A DNA stretch of 64,000 nt from Trichlorobacter thiogenes (GTDB lineage: Bacteria; Desulfobacterota; Desulfuromonadia; Geobacterales; Pseudopelobacteraceae). Position 1 is the first letter of the stretch. Every line of letters starts with the position of its first letter. The position numbers and the translations under genes are program-made. The notes beneath the pieces were generated by a model that did not search any database, was not told where the DNA came from, and was given only the letters and a program-made list of their open reading frames with translations. The stretch is taken from the NCBI RefSeq assembly GCF_900167465.1, contig NZ_FUWR01000006.1, positions 106,948-170,947 of the forward strand. Direction: 5' to 3'. This document shows positions 31,573 through 41,732 of the stretch, one piece after another.

Positions 31573-33504
31573 ATGAGTAAAGTTATCGGCATTGACCTTG
31601 GAACCACCAACTCCTGCGTAGCAATCATGGAGGGCGGGGAGCCGATCGTTATCGCCAACTCTGAAGGCAGCCGTACCACCCCTTCAATGGTGGCTTTTAC
31701 CGAGGCAGGTGAGCGGATTGTTGGCCAGCAGGCCAAGCGCCAGGCAGTCACCAACCCGGAAAATACCCTCTTTGCTATCAAGCGTCTGATCGGCCGCAAG
31801 TTTGAGACTGAAGCGGTCAAGAAGGATATCGCCATTTCCCCGTTCAAGATCGTCAAGGCAGACAATGGTGATGCCTGGGTTGATGTACGTGAGAAGAAAT
31901 ATTCTCCGCCGGAGATCTCGGCCATTATTCTGCAGAAGATGAAGAAGACCGCTGAAGACTATCTGGGCGAGACCGTGACGGATGCAGTTATTACCGTACC
32001 GGCCTATTTTGATGACTCACAGCGTCAGGCAACCAAGGATGCCGGTAAGATTGCCGGTCTGAATGTGTTGCGGATCATCAACGAGCCGACCGCTGCTGCC
32101 TTGGCCTATGGTCTGGACAAGAAGAAGGATGAGAAGATCGCCGTGTTTGACCTGGGCGGCGGTACCTTTGACGTATCCGTACTTGAACTGGGTGACGGCG
32201 TGTTTGAGGTGAAATCCACCAACGGAGATACCTTCCTGGGTGGCGAGGACTTTGACCAGAAGATCATCGACTGGATCGCTGACGAGTTCAAAAAAGATCA
32301 AGGCATTGACTTGCGTGGCGACAAGATGGCCCTGCAGCGTCTGAAGGAAGCAGCAGAAAAGGCCAAGTGCGAGCTGTCTGGCTCCATGGAAACTGACATC
32401 AATCTGCCGTTCATCACGGCTGATGCCAGCGGTCCCAAGCACCTGAATCTGAAGCTGTCCCGTGCCAAGCTGGAGTCGCTCTGCGATGATCTGCTGCGCA
32501 AGCTGGAAGCCCCCTGCCGTACTGCTATGAAGGATGCCGGTCTGTCTGCATCCGAGATCGATGAAGTTATTCTGGTGGGTGGTATGACCCGTATGCCGGC
32601 GGTTATGCAGCGTGTACAGGAAATCTTTGGCAAGGTACCGAACAAAGGGGTTAACCCTGATGAGGTTGTTGCTATTGGTGCCGGTATCCAGGGCGGCGTG
32701 CTCAAGGGTGATGTCAAGGATGTGCTGCTGCTGGATGTAACCCCGCTTTCGCTGGGGATCGAGACCCTGGGCGGTGTGCTGACCCGGCTGATCGAAAAGA
32801 ACACCACCATCCCGTGCCGCAAGTCCCAGACCTTCTCCACGGCTGCTGATAACCAGCCTGCGGTTTCCATCCACGTACTGCAGGGTGAGCGTGAAATGGC
32901 CCGTGACAACAAGACGCTGGGCAACTTTGAACTGACCGGTATTCCTGCTGCACCCCGCGGCGTACCACAGATTGAAGTGACCTTTGATATTGATGCCAAC
33001 GGCATTGTGCATGTCTCTGCCAAGGATCTGGGTACTGGCAAGGAACAATCGATCCGTATCACCGCCTCGTCCGGCCTGTCCAAGGAAGAGATCGACAAGA
33101 TGGTTAAGGATGCCGAGTCCCACGCTGCAGAAGACAAGAAAAAGCGTGAGGCGATTGAGGCCCGTAACCAGGCAGACTCCATGATCTACAGCACCGAAAA
33201 GTCACTGAAGGATGTTGGTGATAAGGTGGATGCTGTTGAAAAAGGCAATATCGAGAATAAGATTGCCGACCTGAAGAAGGTCATGGACAGTGACGATGCA
33301 GAAGTGATCAAGAAGGCTACTGATGAGCTGGCCCAGGCTGCCCATAAGCTGGCAGAGGCGATGTATGCCCAGGCCCAGCAACCGGGCGCTGATTCGTGCG
33401 GAAGTGACTGCGGTGCAGATTGCAGTGGTGGCCATCAGGAAGGCAGTGCAAAGCCTAAGGATGAGAAAGTCGTTGATGCGGACTTTGAGGAAGTAAAGAA
33501 GTAG
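31573..33504 (+). CDS. dnaK: Chaperone DnaK (Hsp70)
   Basis: A 643-residue Hsp70. Phosphate-1 loop [12 protein letters not shown] at the N-terminus, [25 protein letters not shown] [15 protein letters not shown], and [10 protein letters not shown]. The substrate domain begins after [14 protein letters not shown]. The C-terminal tail before the usual acidic EEV-like end contains a run of cysteines ([15 protein letters not shown]), which is unusual for DnaK and could bind metal or sense redox. AAGGAG precedes the ATG. Confidence 0.98.
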   Translation: MSKVIGIDLGTTNSCVAIMEGGEPIVIANSEGSRTTPSMVAFTEAGERIVGQQAKRQAVTNPENTLFAIKRLIGRKFETEAVKKDIAISPFKIVKADNGDAWVDVREKKYSPPEISAIILQKMKKTAEDYLGETVTDAVITVPAYFDDSQRQATKDAGKIAGLNVLRIINEPTAAALAYGLDKKKDEKIAVFDLGGGTFDVSVLELGDGVFEVKSTNGDTFLGGEDFDQKIIDWIADEFKKDQGIDLRGDKMALQRLKEAAEKAKCELSGSMETDINLPFITADASGPKHLNLKLSRAKLESLCDDLLRKLEAPCRTAMKDAGLSASEIDEVILVGGMTRMPAVMQRVQEIFGKVPNKGVNPDEVVAIGAGIQGGVLKGDVKDVLLLDVTPLSLGIETLGGVLTRLIEKNTTIPCRKSQTFSTAADNQPAVSIHVLQGEREMARDNKTLGNFELTGIPAAPRGVPQIEVTFDIDANGIVHVSAKDLGTGKEQSIRITASSGLSKEEIDKMVKDAESHAAEDKKKREAIEARNQADSMIYSTEKSLKDVGDKVDAVEKGNIENKIADLKKVMDSDDAEVIKKATDELAQAAHKLAEAMYAQAQQPGADSCGSDCGADCSGGHQEGSAKPKDEKVVDADFEEVKK

Positions 33505-33532
33505 TCGATACGAACGTATCCGGCTGTAATGG

Positions 33533-33559
33533 TAGGGGCGGGTTTTAGACCCGCCCCTA
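33533..33559. terminator. Hairpin between dnaK and dnaJ
   Basis: TAGGGGCGGGT / ACCCGCCCCTA, a perfect 11-bp stem with a TTTAG loop and no T-tract. It probably acts as an attenuator or an RNA-stability element that lowers dnaJ relative to dnaK. Confidence 0.6.
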
Positions 33560-33590
33560 TATCTGTATTCTGACTGATAAGGATTGAAGC

Positions 33591-34724
33591 GTGGCAAACG
33601 GCGATAAGCGCGATTATTACGAGATACTCGGCGTCCATAAGAACGCCTCTGAGACAGAAATCAAGAAGGCCTTCCGCAAGCTGGCAATCCAGCACCACCC
33701 GGATAAAAACCAGGGGGACAAAGAGGCTGAAGAAAAGTTCAAGGAGGCCACCGAGGCCTACGAAGTCCTTTCCGATGCCCAGAAACGGGCCCAGTATGAC
33801 CAGTTCGGTCATGCCGGTGTATCCGGTGCCGGTGGTTTCTCTGGTGGTGGGTTTGGCGGTGGATTTGGGGCCGGTTCTCCCTTTGGAGATATCTTTGGCG
33901 ACATCTTCGGTGACATCTTCGGCGGTGGTAATGGCCGTCGAAGCCAGGGGCGGCGGGGCGATGATCTGCTCTACAATATGGAGATCTCCTTTGAAGAGGC
34001 CGCTTTTGGGTGCGAGAAGAAGATTGAAGTCCCCTATGCCAAGCGCTGCAGTACCTGTAACGGCTCCGGTGCAAAGCCGGGTACTGATCCCAAGATCTGC
34101 CCCACCTGCCGTGGTGCCGGTCAGGTGCGTTACCAACAGGGTTTTTTCAGTGTTAGCAAGACCTGTGGGCAGTGTAACGGTGAAGGCAAGGTGGTTGATG
34201 ATCCCTGTCCCGATTGCCGTGGCAAGGGAAGCATTAAGGATACCAAGACCCTCTCGGTCAAGGTGCCGGGCGGCGTTGAAACCGGTTCCCGTCTGAAACT
34301 TACCAGCGAAGGTGGACAGGGGGTTAAAGGCGGACCCAACGGTGATCTGTATGTGGCGATTTCCGTTAAAGAACACCCACTGTTCCAGCGCGAGGATGAC
34401 AATGTTATCTGCGAGATCCCGATCAGCTTTGCTCAGGCAGCCCTGGGCTGTGAGATCGAAGTGCCGACGCTTGACGGCAAAGTATCCATGAAGATCCCCG
34501 ATGGCACGCAGTCTGGCAAGATCTACCGTCTGCGGGGCAAGGGTATTCCTTCACTGCAGGGCTATGGCCGTGGGGATCAGCTGGTGGTTGTTAAGGTTGA
34601 AACTCCCACCAATCTGAATAAAAAACAAAAAGAACTGCTGGAGGAGTTTGCCAAGATCAGCGGCGAAGAGGCCCATCCAATGAAGAAGGGTTTCCTGGAT
34701 AAAGTGATGGATTTCTTGAGCTGA
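33591..34724 (+). CDS. dnaJ: Chaperone DnaJ (Hsp40, class A)
   Basis: A 377-residue class A J-protein starting at GTG 33591 (AAGGATTGAAGC upstream). J domain with HHPDKN motif, Gly/Phe-rich linker ([20 protein letters not shown]), and four CxxCxGxG-type zinc repeats ([32 protein letters not shown]). A C-terminal substrate domain follows. Last heat-shock gene of the operon. Confidence 0.97.
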   Translation: MANGDKRDYYEILGVHKNASETEIKKAFRKLAIQHHPDKNQGDKEAEEKFKEATEAYEVLSDAQKRAQYDQFGHAGVSGAGGFSGGGFGGGFGAGSPFGDIFGDIFGDIFGGGNGRRSQGRRGDDLLYNMEISFEEAAFGCEKKIEVPYAKRCSTCNGSGAKPGTDPKICPTCRGAGQVRYQQGFFSVSKTCGQCNGEGKVVDDPCPDCRGKGSIKDTKTLSVKVPGGVETGSRLKLTSEGGQGVKGGPNGDLYVAISVKEHPLFQREDDNVICEIPISFAQAALGCEIEVPTLDGKVSMKIPDGTQSGKIYRLRGKGIPSLQGYGRGDQLVVVKVETPTNLNKKQKELLEEFAKISGEEAHPMKKGFLDKVMDFLS

Positions 34725-34794
34725 TCTGGCGGGACAGTTGCCCGAAGAGTCTTTTTGCGTTAGCATGATTGTATTCTGGCTGGTAGGAGGTGGT

Positions 34795-35130
34795 ATGGAA
34801 AAGCAGGAAATGGTTGAAAAAACGGTGGAAGCCTTACGTCCCTTTGAAACCCAGAACCTGATGAACACCATTCAGAACCTGACCTTGCAGCAGATTTTTT
34901 CCAATTGGGTCTTTTTGCTGATAACGCTTGGTGTCCTGTTTTTCGGCATCTACAGGAGATCAAAAACAGTGTTGTTAACCCTGTTTTTCCTGGTGGGGCT
35001 GATTGTAATGGTCAAGTTTGCCATGCCTGCCCCCGGTACAGAGCTGGGGTTAAAAAGCCTGATTCCTTTTGCCGCCTTTGGTCTTGGAATCGGTGGGGTG
35101 ATTGTTTATTTTCTGTTTATCAAGGATTAG
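34795..35130 (+). CDS. Three-helix membrane protein of unknown function
   Basis: A 111-residue protein; ATG 34795 follows GGAGG. Amphipathic N-terminus (about 1-35), then three TM helices (about 38-54, 59-77, 90-108). It sits between dnaJ and a diheme cytochrome gene 8 bp downstream, so it is probably co-transcribed with the cytochrome and may be its membrane partner. Confidence 0.72.
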   Translation: MEKQEMVEKTVEALRPFETQNLMNTIQNLTLQQIFSNWVFLLITLGVLFFGIYRRSKTVLLTLFFLVGLIVMVKFAMPAPGTELGLKSLIPFAAFGLGIGGVIVYFLFIKD

Positions 35131-35138
35131 GTGCAGGT

Positions 35139-35450
35139 ATGAAGATTGAAAAGCGGGATTGGTTCTTTATTGCCCTGGTTGTTACAATTCTTGCCATATT
35201 TATTGCTATTTCCGGTAAAGAAAAAACCAAGCCGGTGCCCAATAATGCTACCCACAAGCAGGTCTATGAGATTGCGTATAAAAATGCCCCTGCAGCAGAT
35301 GCTTCTCTCTTTAAAAAGGCATTTTTCAGACCGGCCAAAAAAGATGCAGAAAAGTTCTGTGAGCCGTGCCACGCCCAAAACAACATCAAACTGCCACCGA
35401 ACCACCCTCCCAAGCATCGCTGTCTGTTCTGCCACAAGCTGGTGAAATAA
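35139..35450 (+). CDS. Membrane-anchored diheme c-type cytochrome
   Basis: A 103-residue protein starting 8 bp after the preceding stop. One N-terminal TM anchor (about 8-25), a periplasmic segment, and two heme motifs near the C-terminus (CEPCH at about 75 and CLFCH at about 97) with HPPKHR between them. The pair and the intervening Pro/His residues recall NapB-like diheme modules, but length and sequence are too short to assign it. Followed by a terminator. Confidence 0.85.
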   Translation: MKIEKRDWFFIALVVTILAIFIAISGKEKTKPVPNNATHKQVYEIAYKNAPAADASLFKKAFFRPAKKDAEKFCEPCHAQNNIKLPPNHPPKHRCLFCHKLVK

Positions 35451-35476
35451 AAGTTGTTCTCATAGCTGAAACTGCT

Positions 35477-35506
35477 AACGGCCACCCCAGAAAAGGAGTG
35501 GCCGTT
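35477..35506. terminator. Terminator hairpin between convergent genes
   Basis: AACGGCCAC (35477-35485) / GTGGCCGTT (35498-35506), followed by GGTGTTTGTGCTGTT. Placed between the + strand diheme cytochrome and the minus-strand multiheme cytochrome. Confidence 0.65.
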
Positions 35507-35529
35507 GGTGTTTGTGCTGTTCTGTCCGG

Positions 35530-37407
35530 CTACTTTTGTTTCAGCATCTGCTTTGCCATGGCCAGATTATGGTAGGCAACGCTGCGAATCTCTGCTGTCT
35601 TGGGGTCAGCCTTTTGTTTGTCCAATTTAGCCAGAAATGAGTCAAGTTCCTTACGGGTCTTGTCGGTCCTGGCCTTGTTGTACGGCAGCTCAAAGTTGAT
35701 TCCCTTTACATCCCAGGCTGTGGTGGGAAGCACGGCAAACGGGGCGATATCCTGCAGCTTGCGGTTGGGGGCCAGTGAAGGCTGTTCCCAGGCAACGTTG
35801 CTGAACCGGATACCGTCTTTGTCTGCACTAATTGTGTAGCTGCCCTTGAATGGTTTGGTCACATCGCGATCTTCAAAGTAACTCCACTCTGATTTGCCCA
35901 CCTGGGCTTTGCTGTCATGGCAACTGCCGCAGTTGCGGGGCTTGCCCATGGCATGGCTCAACTTGTCCATCTGGATCCAGAGAATGGCCATGTTGCCGCC
36001 AGACAGGTCATTGCGGGTACCAACCACAATATAGGCATCATTCACATCAGTTGCGGAACGGGCCACCTCAAAGGTGACCGGCTCACCGATCTTCGGGTTA
36101 CCCGCTACGGTGCGCTGCGGGATTGCCCGGAACAGTAGTCCGGTGGGGCCAAGCTCTGTGGTCTGATTTAATACTGCCATCGGATAGGGCTTAACCGGAA
36201 TATAGCGTCCGGCTGCGTTTTTGATGATGGTCGGCAGGTCACGGGTGCCGTAATATTCCTTGTGTTTACCGTAGGGGGTCTCTACCCCGTAGTAATGTCC
36301 CTGACCCCAGAATGTATACTGGTACGCGCCGGACACCGTAACGTGACAGGAGGCGCAATCAACCTTGCCATGGCTTGAACTTTGCACCGCTTTCACGATC
36401 TGGCCGTGGCAGTTTTTGCAGGCGTTGCGGGCATCGTCGGCAGCCAGGTGGCCGAACTGGTGGTTGGCCGGCTTGTGGCAATCAAGACATTCCAGACCTG
36501 CCTTGACATGGGCACCCTGGGGCAGGTTGGCCGGGAAGGCGTATTCACCCCGGACATACCCTGCACCGCGGCGTCGGTCCATCGGTCCGGCATGGCAGAT
36601 ACTGGCCCTGCCGCCACCATAGCAGCTTGGGGTGTCCGGTTTGCCAAAGGAGTGGGTGCCCTTGCCTGCCACCGGTTTGAAGTGACAGTCATTGCAAGAG
36701 GCATGGCACATATTGCAGGAACGCTCCATGGCGCCGTTCATCGCCTTTGTGTAGGGTACAGAGGTGTGCTGACGAATATTTTCTCCATTCTGGCCGGGCC
36801 ACATACCGCAGTTTTGCGGACCAGGCTGTTTTTCAGACCAGTCCCTGAAGGCGCGCTGGTTCTTGGTCAGCCCCTTGGCAGAGCTGTTGTACTCCTTGAC
36901 CGCCTTGGCATGACACTTTCCACAGGTCTGTTCGGCAACCTTGGGGGCATAGGCCATGGTCTCAGGATCGCGGTCATGCCACTGAATACCGACAATTTTC
37001 TTGATCCCAGCAGCCTCCAGTTTTTTAGGGTCACCCTTGGGGATCATGCTGTTCATCCCCTTGCCCTTTGGTGTCAATGGTTGCAGGGCACCGGCTGCCT
37101 CGCGGGATATGGCCTGCCCCTTGTGGTTCTTGCCGGCAGCCACCAGAAACGGCGCCAGCATCCCTTTGTGGGCAGCAGTCTTGTCGCTCGTCTTGGGGTC
37201 ACCCAGGTGACAGTCCACACAGCTTGGCTTGCCCTTCATACCCGCTTCCCGGTCAACCTGTGTCGGATCAAGATACATCGCCTCGGCCCCTAGCTCTTTC
37301 AGTTTTGCACGGTCGCTGTGGCAGGTAACACAACTTGAGCCTGCATCAAAGCACCACGCAACAGAGCCTGTCAGTAGCAGGATCAGCAGCAGCCCGATTG
37401 TCCTCAT
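35530..37407 (-). CDS. Large multiheme c-type cytochrome (nine canonical motifs plus one unusual)
   Basis: A 625-residue secreted cytochrome; ATG 37407 follows AAGGAGGATATC and gives a signal peptide to about residue 19. Canonical CxxCH motifs: CVTCH, CVDCH, CGKCH, CNMCH, CNDCH, CLDCH, CKNCH, CASCH and CGSCH. A tenth Cys-Cys-His set, C262-x8-C271-H272 within CYGGGRASICH, may be a non-canonical heme site. The C-terminal about 180 residues are heme-poor and may form a beta domain or substrate region. I cannot assign a reductase type. It is divergent from a two-component system and probably controlled by it. Confidence 0.9.
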   Translation of the reverse strand: MRTIGLLLILLLTGSVAWCFDAGSSCVTCHSDRAKLKELGAEAMYLDPTQVDREAGMKGKPSCVDCHLGDPKTSDKTAAHKGMLAPFLVAAGKNHKGQAISREAAGALQPLTPKGKGMNSMIPKGDPKKLEAAGIKKIVGIQWHDRDPETMAYAPKVAEQTCGKCHAKAVKEYNSSAKGLTKNQRAFRDWSEKQPGPQNCGMWPGQNGENIRQHTSVPYTKAMNGAMERSCNMCHASCNDCHFKPVAGKGTHSFGKPDTPSCYGGGRASICHAGPMDRRRGAGYVRGEYAFPANLPQGAHVKAGLECLDCHKPANHQFGHLAADDARNACKNCHGQIVKAVQSSSHGKVDCASCHVTVSGAYQYTFWGQGHYYGVETPYGKHKEYYGTRDLPTIIKNAAGRYIPVKPYPMAVLNQTTELGPTGLLFRAIPQRTVAGNPKIGEPVTFEVARSATDVNDAYIVVGTRNDLSGGNMAILWIQMDKLSHAMGKPRNCGSCHDSKAQVGKSEWSYFEDRDVTKPFKGSYTISADKDGIRFSNVAWEQPSLAPNRKLQDIAPFAVLPTTAWDVKGINFELPYNKARTDKTRKELDSFLAKLDKQKADPKTAEIRSVAYHNLAMAKQMLKQK

Positions 37408-37447
37408 GATATCCTCCTTGTGATCATCTATTTCGACAGATAGGTAA

Positions 37448-37463
37448 TACATAATGCATGCCA
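37448..37463 (-). promoter_or_regulatory. Candidate sigma54 promoter of the multiheme cytochrome
   Basis: Minus strand TGGCATGCATTATGTA: the GG element is perfect and at the right distance, but the -12 dinucleotide is GT rather than GC. It is 41 bp upstream of the start at 37407. The operators at 37527-37584 lie 65-135 bp further upstream, as expected for an NtrC-type activator. Confidence 0.5.
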
Positions 37464-37526
37464 CTATAAAAACAGCTGTTGTTTTAGGTTGTTGCGTAGT
37501 TCTCTGGAATGGGCTATGGTTGCTTG

Positions 37527-37584
37527 GGTGCAATTTGCACCTGTCCTAACCCCGTAGTATTTTTCTTTGGGTGCAAACTGCACC
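37527..37584. promoter_or_regulatory. Pair of palindromic operators, GGTGCA-N3-TGCACC
   Basis: Two 15-bp copies: GGTGCAATTTGCACC at 37527-37541 and GGTGCAAACTGCACC at 37570-37584, centre to centre 43 bp (about four helical turns). They fill the divergent region between the cytochrome and kinase genes. The second lies 11 bp before the kinase ATG, so binding there could also repress the kinase/regulator unit. Confidence 0.75.
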
Positions 37585-37595
37585 ATGGAGTTGCC

Positions 37596-39518
37596 ATGCA
37601 ACGTCTTGGAATTCGTCGTAAGACCCTGATTGCCCTGCTGGGCGTGGCAGTGCCTGCCCTGATCGCCTTCTCTGCCCTGATTATCCTGACCACCGCCCAT
37701 ATTCTGCAGCAAAATGCTGGGCGTCAGGTCAGCACCCTGGCTAGCCGCTCTGCCCAGGGGCTGGCAGAATTGGTTGATCATTCGCAGACCACCTTGCGGA
37801 CTATGGCTGCATCGCCAGAGCTTGCTGCCTTCCGTGTCGCTGCGCTTTCGGGCAGTCAGTTACAGCTGAAAACCGCGCTTGCACGGATGGAGCAGAGCTT
37901 TCTGGGGTGGCAAAAGCTTGATCCAACCCTACAGGCGATCCGCCTGATTGATCCAGCCGGGCATGTACTGGTCAAGGTCAAGGAGGGCAAGGTGAATCAG
38001 GCTGCCGGGCTTCCACAGCCGCCGTACCGAATGCCGATGGTGCATTTTGTTGGTGGCCGGGATTTCTTTCAATCTGCCCTGCAGTTGCCGGAGAACAGTA
38101 TCCTGATCTCAAACCTTGAACGGGGCAAGATTGATGAGGAAGAGGCGTTCTGTCCTGCTATGGTCCGGTTTGCCATACCGCTGTTGGCAGGCGATAAACG
38201 TGTCGGTGTACTGGTGATCAATGTCTGGGGGGATCAGGCCGGTCGGCTGATCAACCGAGTCATTGCTGAGCAGGAGGGTAGCGCCTTTCTGGTGGAGCGT
38301 AATCCGACCGACAAAAAACGCAACGGCATCTATCTCTTTCATCGGGATACCACCTGCGAATTTGGCGATCAGACCGGCAGTCATCGAACGGTCCTGAACG
38401 ATTATCCCCCAGAAATTACCACTGTCTGGCTGACCAGCGACCATGGTGTCACCCGTGATCCCCGCAGCCGGGATATGCTGGCCCATGCCTTTTATTCCCC
38501 CTATGCCCAGAAAGACCGGGGCTGGGTGGTGGTGGTCAATGCCAAGCGTGATTTCTTTCTGGAACCGCTCGCCACCATTGGGCGCCTGACCGGTCTGTGG
38601 GCCGTGGTGGTGGTGATTTTGGCAACGGCAGTCTCGCTCTATTTTGCCCGTTCCTTAACCCGTCCGCTACAAGAGGTGGTGGATGGGGTGCGGCGGATGG
38701 GGCAGCATCCCGCAGAGCGGATCAGTGTTACTGCCGGAGACGAGGTTGGTTTTCTGGCCACCGAGATCAACCGGATGGCAGATGCCATGCAGCAGCAGGC
38801 AGCAGAGAAGTTGCGGGTGGAGGAACAGATCCGCAACACCGAAAAACTGGCCTCTATTGGCGAAATGGCTGCCGGACTGGCCCATGAACTGAACACGCCA
38901 CTGGGCAACATCAAGGCGTTGGCGGTATTAAGCCGTAAAGGGATTGAGCAGGGGGAGTGCGACCGAACGGCATTAGTGGCGGATCTGAACGATATTGCTG
39001 ATCAGGCCGGCAAGTGCAGCGGTATCATTGGTGGTTTGCTCAGTTTTGCCCGGCGCTCGGAAGGTAGTCCTGCCAATCATAATCCAACAGATCTGCTGCT
39101 TGAGGCGGTTTCACTGGTGCGCCTGCGCGCCGAAAAACAGCAGGTTACGTTAAAAATGGAGGCAGGGGGTGAGTTGCCAATGCTCTTCCTGGATGGTGAT
39201 CAACTGAGGCAGGTCTTTGTCAATATCCTGCTAAACGGCATTGATGCCGCGCCGGGCGGAAACATCACCATTACCGTCACACCGGACAACGATCACCTGA
39301 AGATTGACTTTGAAGACACCGGCTGTGGCATCCCTCCTGAACATCTTGACCGGATCTTTGACCCGTTTTTCACCACCAAAGAGGTGGGGCAGGGGACCGG
39401 CCTGGGGCTCTCGGTCAGCTACGGCATGCTGCAGGGGATGGGGGGGCGGATTGATGTTGCAAGCCAGCCTGGCAGAGGAACAACCTTTAGCGTGGTGCTG
39501 CCGGTGAATAATCCTTAA
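37596..39518 (+). CDS. Sensor histidine kinase with periplasmic Cache-like domain
   Basis: A 640-residue kinase; ATG 37596 follows GGAG. TM1 at about 13-35 and TM2 at about 328-350 flank a roughly 290-residue periplasmic sensor with double-Cache character ([19 protein letters not shown] near the membrane, [17 protein letters not shown]). Then HAMP, HisKA with H in [14 protein letters not shown], and HATPase with [11 protein letters not shown]. No heme motif in the sensor, unlike 5237-6868. Pairs with the sigma54 regulator 73 bp downstream. Confidence 0.93.
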   Translation: MQRLGIRRKTLIALLGVAVPALIAFSALIILTTAHILQQNAGRQVSTLASRSAQGLAELVDHSQTTLRTMAASPELAAFRVAALSGSQLQLKTALARMEQSFLGWQKLDPTLQAIRLIDPAGHVLVKVKEGKVNQAAGLPQPPYRMPMVHFVGGRDFFQSALQLPENSILISNLERGKIDEEEAFCPAMVRFAIPLLAGDKRVGVLVINVWGDQAGRLINRVIAEQEGSAFLVERNPTDKKRNGIYLFHRDTTCEFGDQTGSHRTVLNDYPPEITTVWLTSDHGVTRDPRSRDMLAHAFYSPYAQKDRGWVVVVNAKRDFFLEPLATIGRLTGLWAVVVVILATAVSLYFARSLTRPLQEVVDGVRRMGQHPAERISVTAGDEVGFLATEINRMADAMQQQAAEKLRVEEQIRNTEKLASIGEMAAGLAHELNTPLGNIKALAVLSRKGIEQGECDRTALVADLNDIADQAGKCSGIIGGLLSFARRSEGSPANHNPTDLLLEAVSLVRLRAEKQQVTLKMEAGGELPMLFLDGDQLRQVFVNILLNGIDAAPGGNITITVTPDNDHLKIDFEDTGCGIPPEHLDRIFDPFFTTKEVGQGTGLGLSVSYGMLQGMGGRIDVASQPGRGTTFSVVLPVNNP

Positions 39519-39591
39519 AACCATTGCACGCGGAGGCGCGGCTTCGCGTGAATAGCTGCCGTTTTCAGGAAACTATATCGGAGAACAGCGT

Positions 39592-40929
39592 ATGATCAGA
39601 GTACTGGTGGTTGATGATGATTCCCTGACCTGTAAGATTCTGAGCCGGATGCTGGGGCCGGATTATCAGGTACACAGTTTCAGCAACGGTGCCGATGCGT
39701 TGGAGCATTTCAGCCATCACGGCGCTGATATTGTCCTGACTGATCTGAAAATGCCGCGCATGGGGGGGCAGGAGCTGCTGGGACAGTTGATCAAGCTTGA
39801 TCCGCAGGTGATTGTCTTTGTGATTACCGGGCATTCGTCCCTGGAAAGTGCGGTTGCTGCGGTTAAGCAGGGGGCCTACGATTTTATCGCCAAGCCGTTT
39901 GATCCTGATGATGTCCTGTTGCGGATCAACCGGGCACTGAAAGAACGGCGGCTTGAAGACGAGGTCGCACTCTACCGTAGCGAACAGGAGCGCCAGCGCT
40001 CACGCCACATACCCCTCACCAGAAATCCTCAGATGCAACAGCTGCTTGATCTTGCCAGACGGGCTGCCCGCACTGACAGCACAGTGCTGATTCAAGGTGA
40101 AACCGGGGTTGGCAAAGAGCTGGTGGCACGGGCGATCCACCAATGGTCGCCTCGCAGGGAACAGCCCTTTGTGGCGGTCAACTGCGGCGCCTTGGCCGAA
40201 GGGGTGCTGGAAAGCGAACTGTTTGGTCATGAAAAAGGGGCCTTTACCGGTGCCCATGCCCGACGGATCGGCTATTTTGAGCTGGCAAGTCGTGGCACCC
40301 TGTTTCTTGATGAGATCGGCACCACCACCAACGCCTTTCAGGTGCGTCTGCTGCGGGTGCTGCAGGAACGGGTCGTACAGCGGGTCGGCGGTGGCATCTC
40401 CATCCCGGTTGACAGCCGGATCATCGCAGCCACCAACCTGGACCTGGAAGAAGAGGCTCGTCAGGGCAGGTTCCGCGCTGATCTCTACTATCGGCTGGGG
40501 GTGGTTACCCTGCAGGTGCCGTCACTTAGGGAGCGTCGTGAAGATATCCGGCTGCTGGCGGAACATTTTCTGGCCGGCCATGCCGCCATTAATCCCCGTA
40601 TCACCGGTATTGCTCCAACCGGCATGCGGCTGCTGGAACAGTATGACTATCCCGGAAATGTGCGGGAGTTGGAGAACATCATTGAGCGGGCCATGATCCT
40701 GGAAGCCGAGTCTGAACTGACGCCGGAAAGTCTGCTGATCGGCTGTCAGGGTGAATCTGTCGGTACATCTGAAGAAGAACCGCTGCGGATTGATGAGGCA
40801 GAACAGGAACATATCCTGCGGGTGCTGAAGAGTTGCAATGGACGCAAACTGGAGGCCGCCCGCCTGCTGGGAATTAACAAGACAACCCTCTGGCGTAAGA
40901 TGAAACGGTACGGGATTGGTGGGGACTAG
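39592..40929 (+). CDS. Sigma54-dependent (NtrC-family) response regulator
   Basis: A 445-residue activator. Receiver with VVDDD at 6-10 and phosphoacceptor D51 (VLTDLKMPR). AAA+ domain with Walker A GETGVGKE and an intact GAFTGA loop. C-terminal Fis-type HTH (NGRKLEAARLLGINKTTLWRKM). A CACGCG/CGCGTG hairpin lies in the 73-bp gap after the kinase gene. Likely binds the GGTGCA-N3-TGCACC operators and activates the divergent multiheme cytochrome gene. Confidence 0.93.
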   Translation: MIRVLVVDDDSLTCKILSRMLGPDYQVHSFSNGADALEHFSHHGADIVLTDLKMPRMGGQELLGQLIKLDPQVIVFVITGHSSLESAVAAVKQGAYDFIAKPFDPDDVLLRINRALKERRLEDEVALYRSEQERQRSRHIPLTRNPQMQQLLDLARRAARTDSTVLIQGETGVGKELVARAIHQWSPRREQPFVAVNCGALAEGVLESELFGHEKGAFTGAHARRIGYFELASRGTLFLDEIGTTTNAFQVRLLRVLQERVVQRVGGGISIPVDSRIIAATNLDLEEEARQGRFRADLYYRLGVVTLQVPSLRERREDIRLLAEHFLAGHAAINPRITGIAPTGMRLLEQYDYPGNVRELENIIERAMILEAESELTPESLLIGCQGESVGTSEEEPLRIDEAEQEHILRVLKSCNGRKLEAARLLGINKTTLWRKMKRYGIGGD

Positions 40930-40940
40930 CGGATAGCTGT

Positions 40941-40955
40941 GGTGCTATTTGCACA
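40941..40955. promoter_or_regulatory. Third, weaker copy of the operator motif
   Basis: GGTGCTATTTGCACA keeps the GTGC-N5-GCAC core of the two operators at 37527 and 37570. It lies 11 bp after the regulator stop and before the truncated transposase. It may have served a target gene now lost or displaced by the insertion sequence. Confidence 0.4.
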
Positions 40956-40998
40956 GTTGGCGGCAGGTAAATTTGTTTTTGGGGTTGTACAAAAAAAG

Positions 40999-41658
40999 TC
41001 ACTGTTGGCGGAATAGTCGGAGCTCGTGGCTCTTTTTGTTTCCGATTGCATAGCTGAGCAAGGCCCCGCTTGATAGTGAAAAACAGGCGCATATGCGGGC
41101 AGTAGGAAATCCACATCTCGGTTTTTGACCTGACGATTGCGGCCAGATTTCCTGATTCTCGGAGGTATCCGGCATGCTTACGCCCGTGCCATCGACAACA
41201 ATCACCCGGCAGTTATTTAGACGTCCAGTCCCTGACAACCTGCCTTGATCCTTGGCGGTATGTTCAAAGATACCGGTGAGGGTTTCTATGCTAAGCTTCT
41301 TGCGGGCTGTGCAGTAGGAGGCTGTTGATGATGAAGGAAAGGAAATCCCTCTGAGAGATGCGTAGGCTTGGAGCTTACGAATAACCTCTTTACAGCCGCC
41401 ATCTGCGTCGAGTACTTGGCTAAAAAAAGCCCAAAAGGTATTTTCTTTTGAAAACAACCTTCTGCAGCTCATAGCCCCTTCCTTCTCCGGTTTGAGAAAA
41501 ACCTTGGGGATGAACGTTTCAAAGAGCTCGCCTATTTTTTTGGACGATTTTTGCTGAAGTAGTGCCAGCTTTTCGGCAAGTTTCTGTGCCTCTGAACGAG
41601 GCTTACGACGGAGAGTCTGGAGATGAAAATCGGGGAACATTGGCTGTGAATTTTTCAT
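40999..41658 (-). pseudogene. Truncated IS4-family-type transposase
   Basis: A 219-residue N-terminal portion. It begins MKNSQPMFPDFHLQTLRRKP, has the helical N-terminal domain and reaches the first catalytic Asp region (CRVIVVDGTGVSMPDTSENQ). It then stops at about the point where the remaining half (second Asp, YREK region) should follow. IS4-type transposases are normally 400 residues or more, so the element is dead. No intact downstream half is present in the window. Confidence 0.75.
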
Positions 41659-41732
41659 GACACATTATGCCATTTATAGCAAATATTTTCAGCTGTTTTA
41701 CCATGCTGAAATGCCTTAAACTAGCGCCATTC

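Noticed and set aside
32017..33123. Long open frames on the minus strand opposite dnaK (368 and 294 residues)
   Set aside because: They are antisense shadows of a highly conserved gene, with no ribosome sites and no recognisable domains.
34130..34402. Minus-strand frame inside dnaJ
   Set aside because: It lies entirely within the zinc-finger and substrate domain of dnaJ and has no supporting signals.
36382..37293. 303-residue + strand frame opposite the multiheme cytochrome
   Set aside because: It mirrors the Cys/His-rich codons of the real gene. The CxxCH motifs and signal peptide on the minus strand are decisive.
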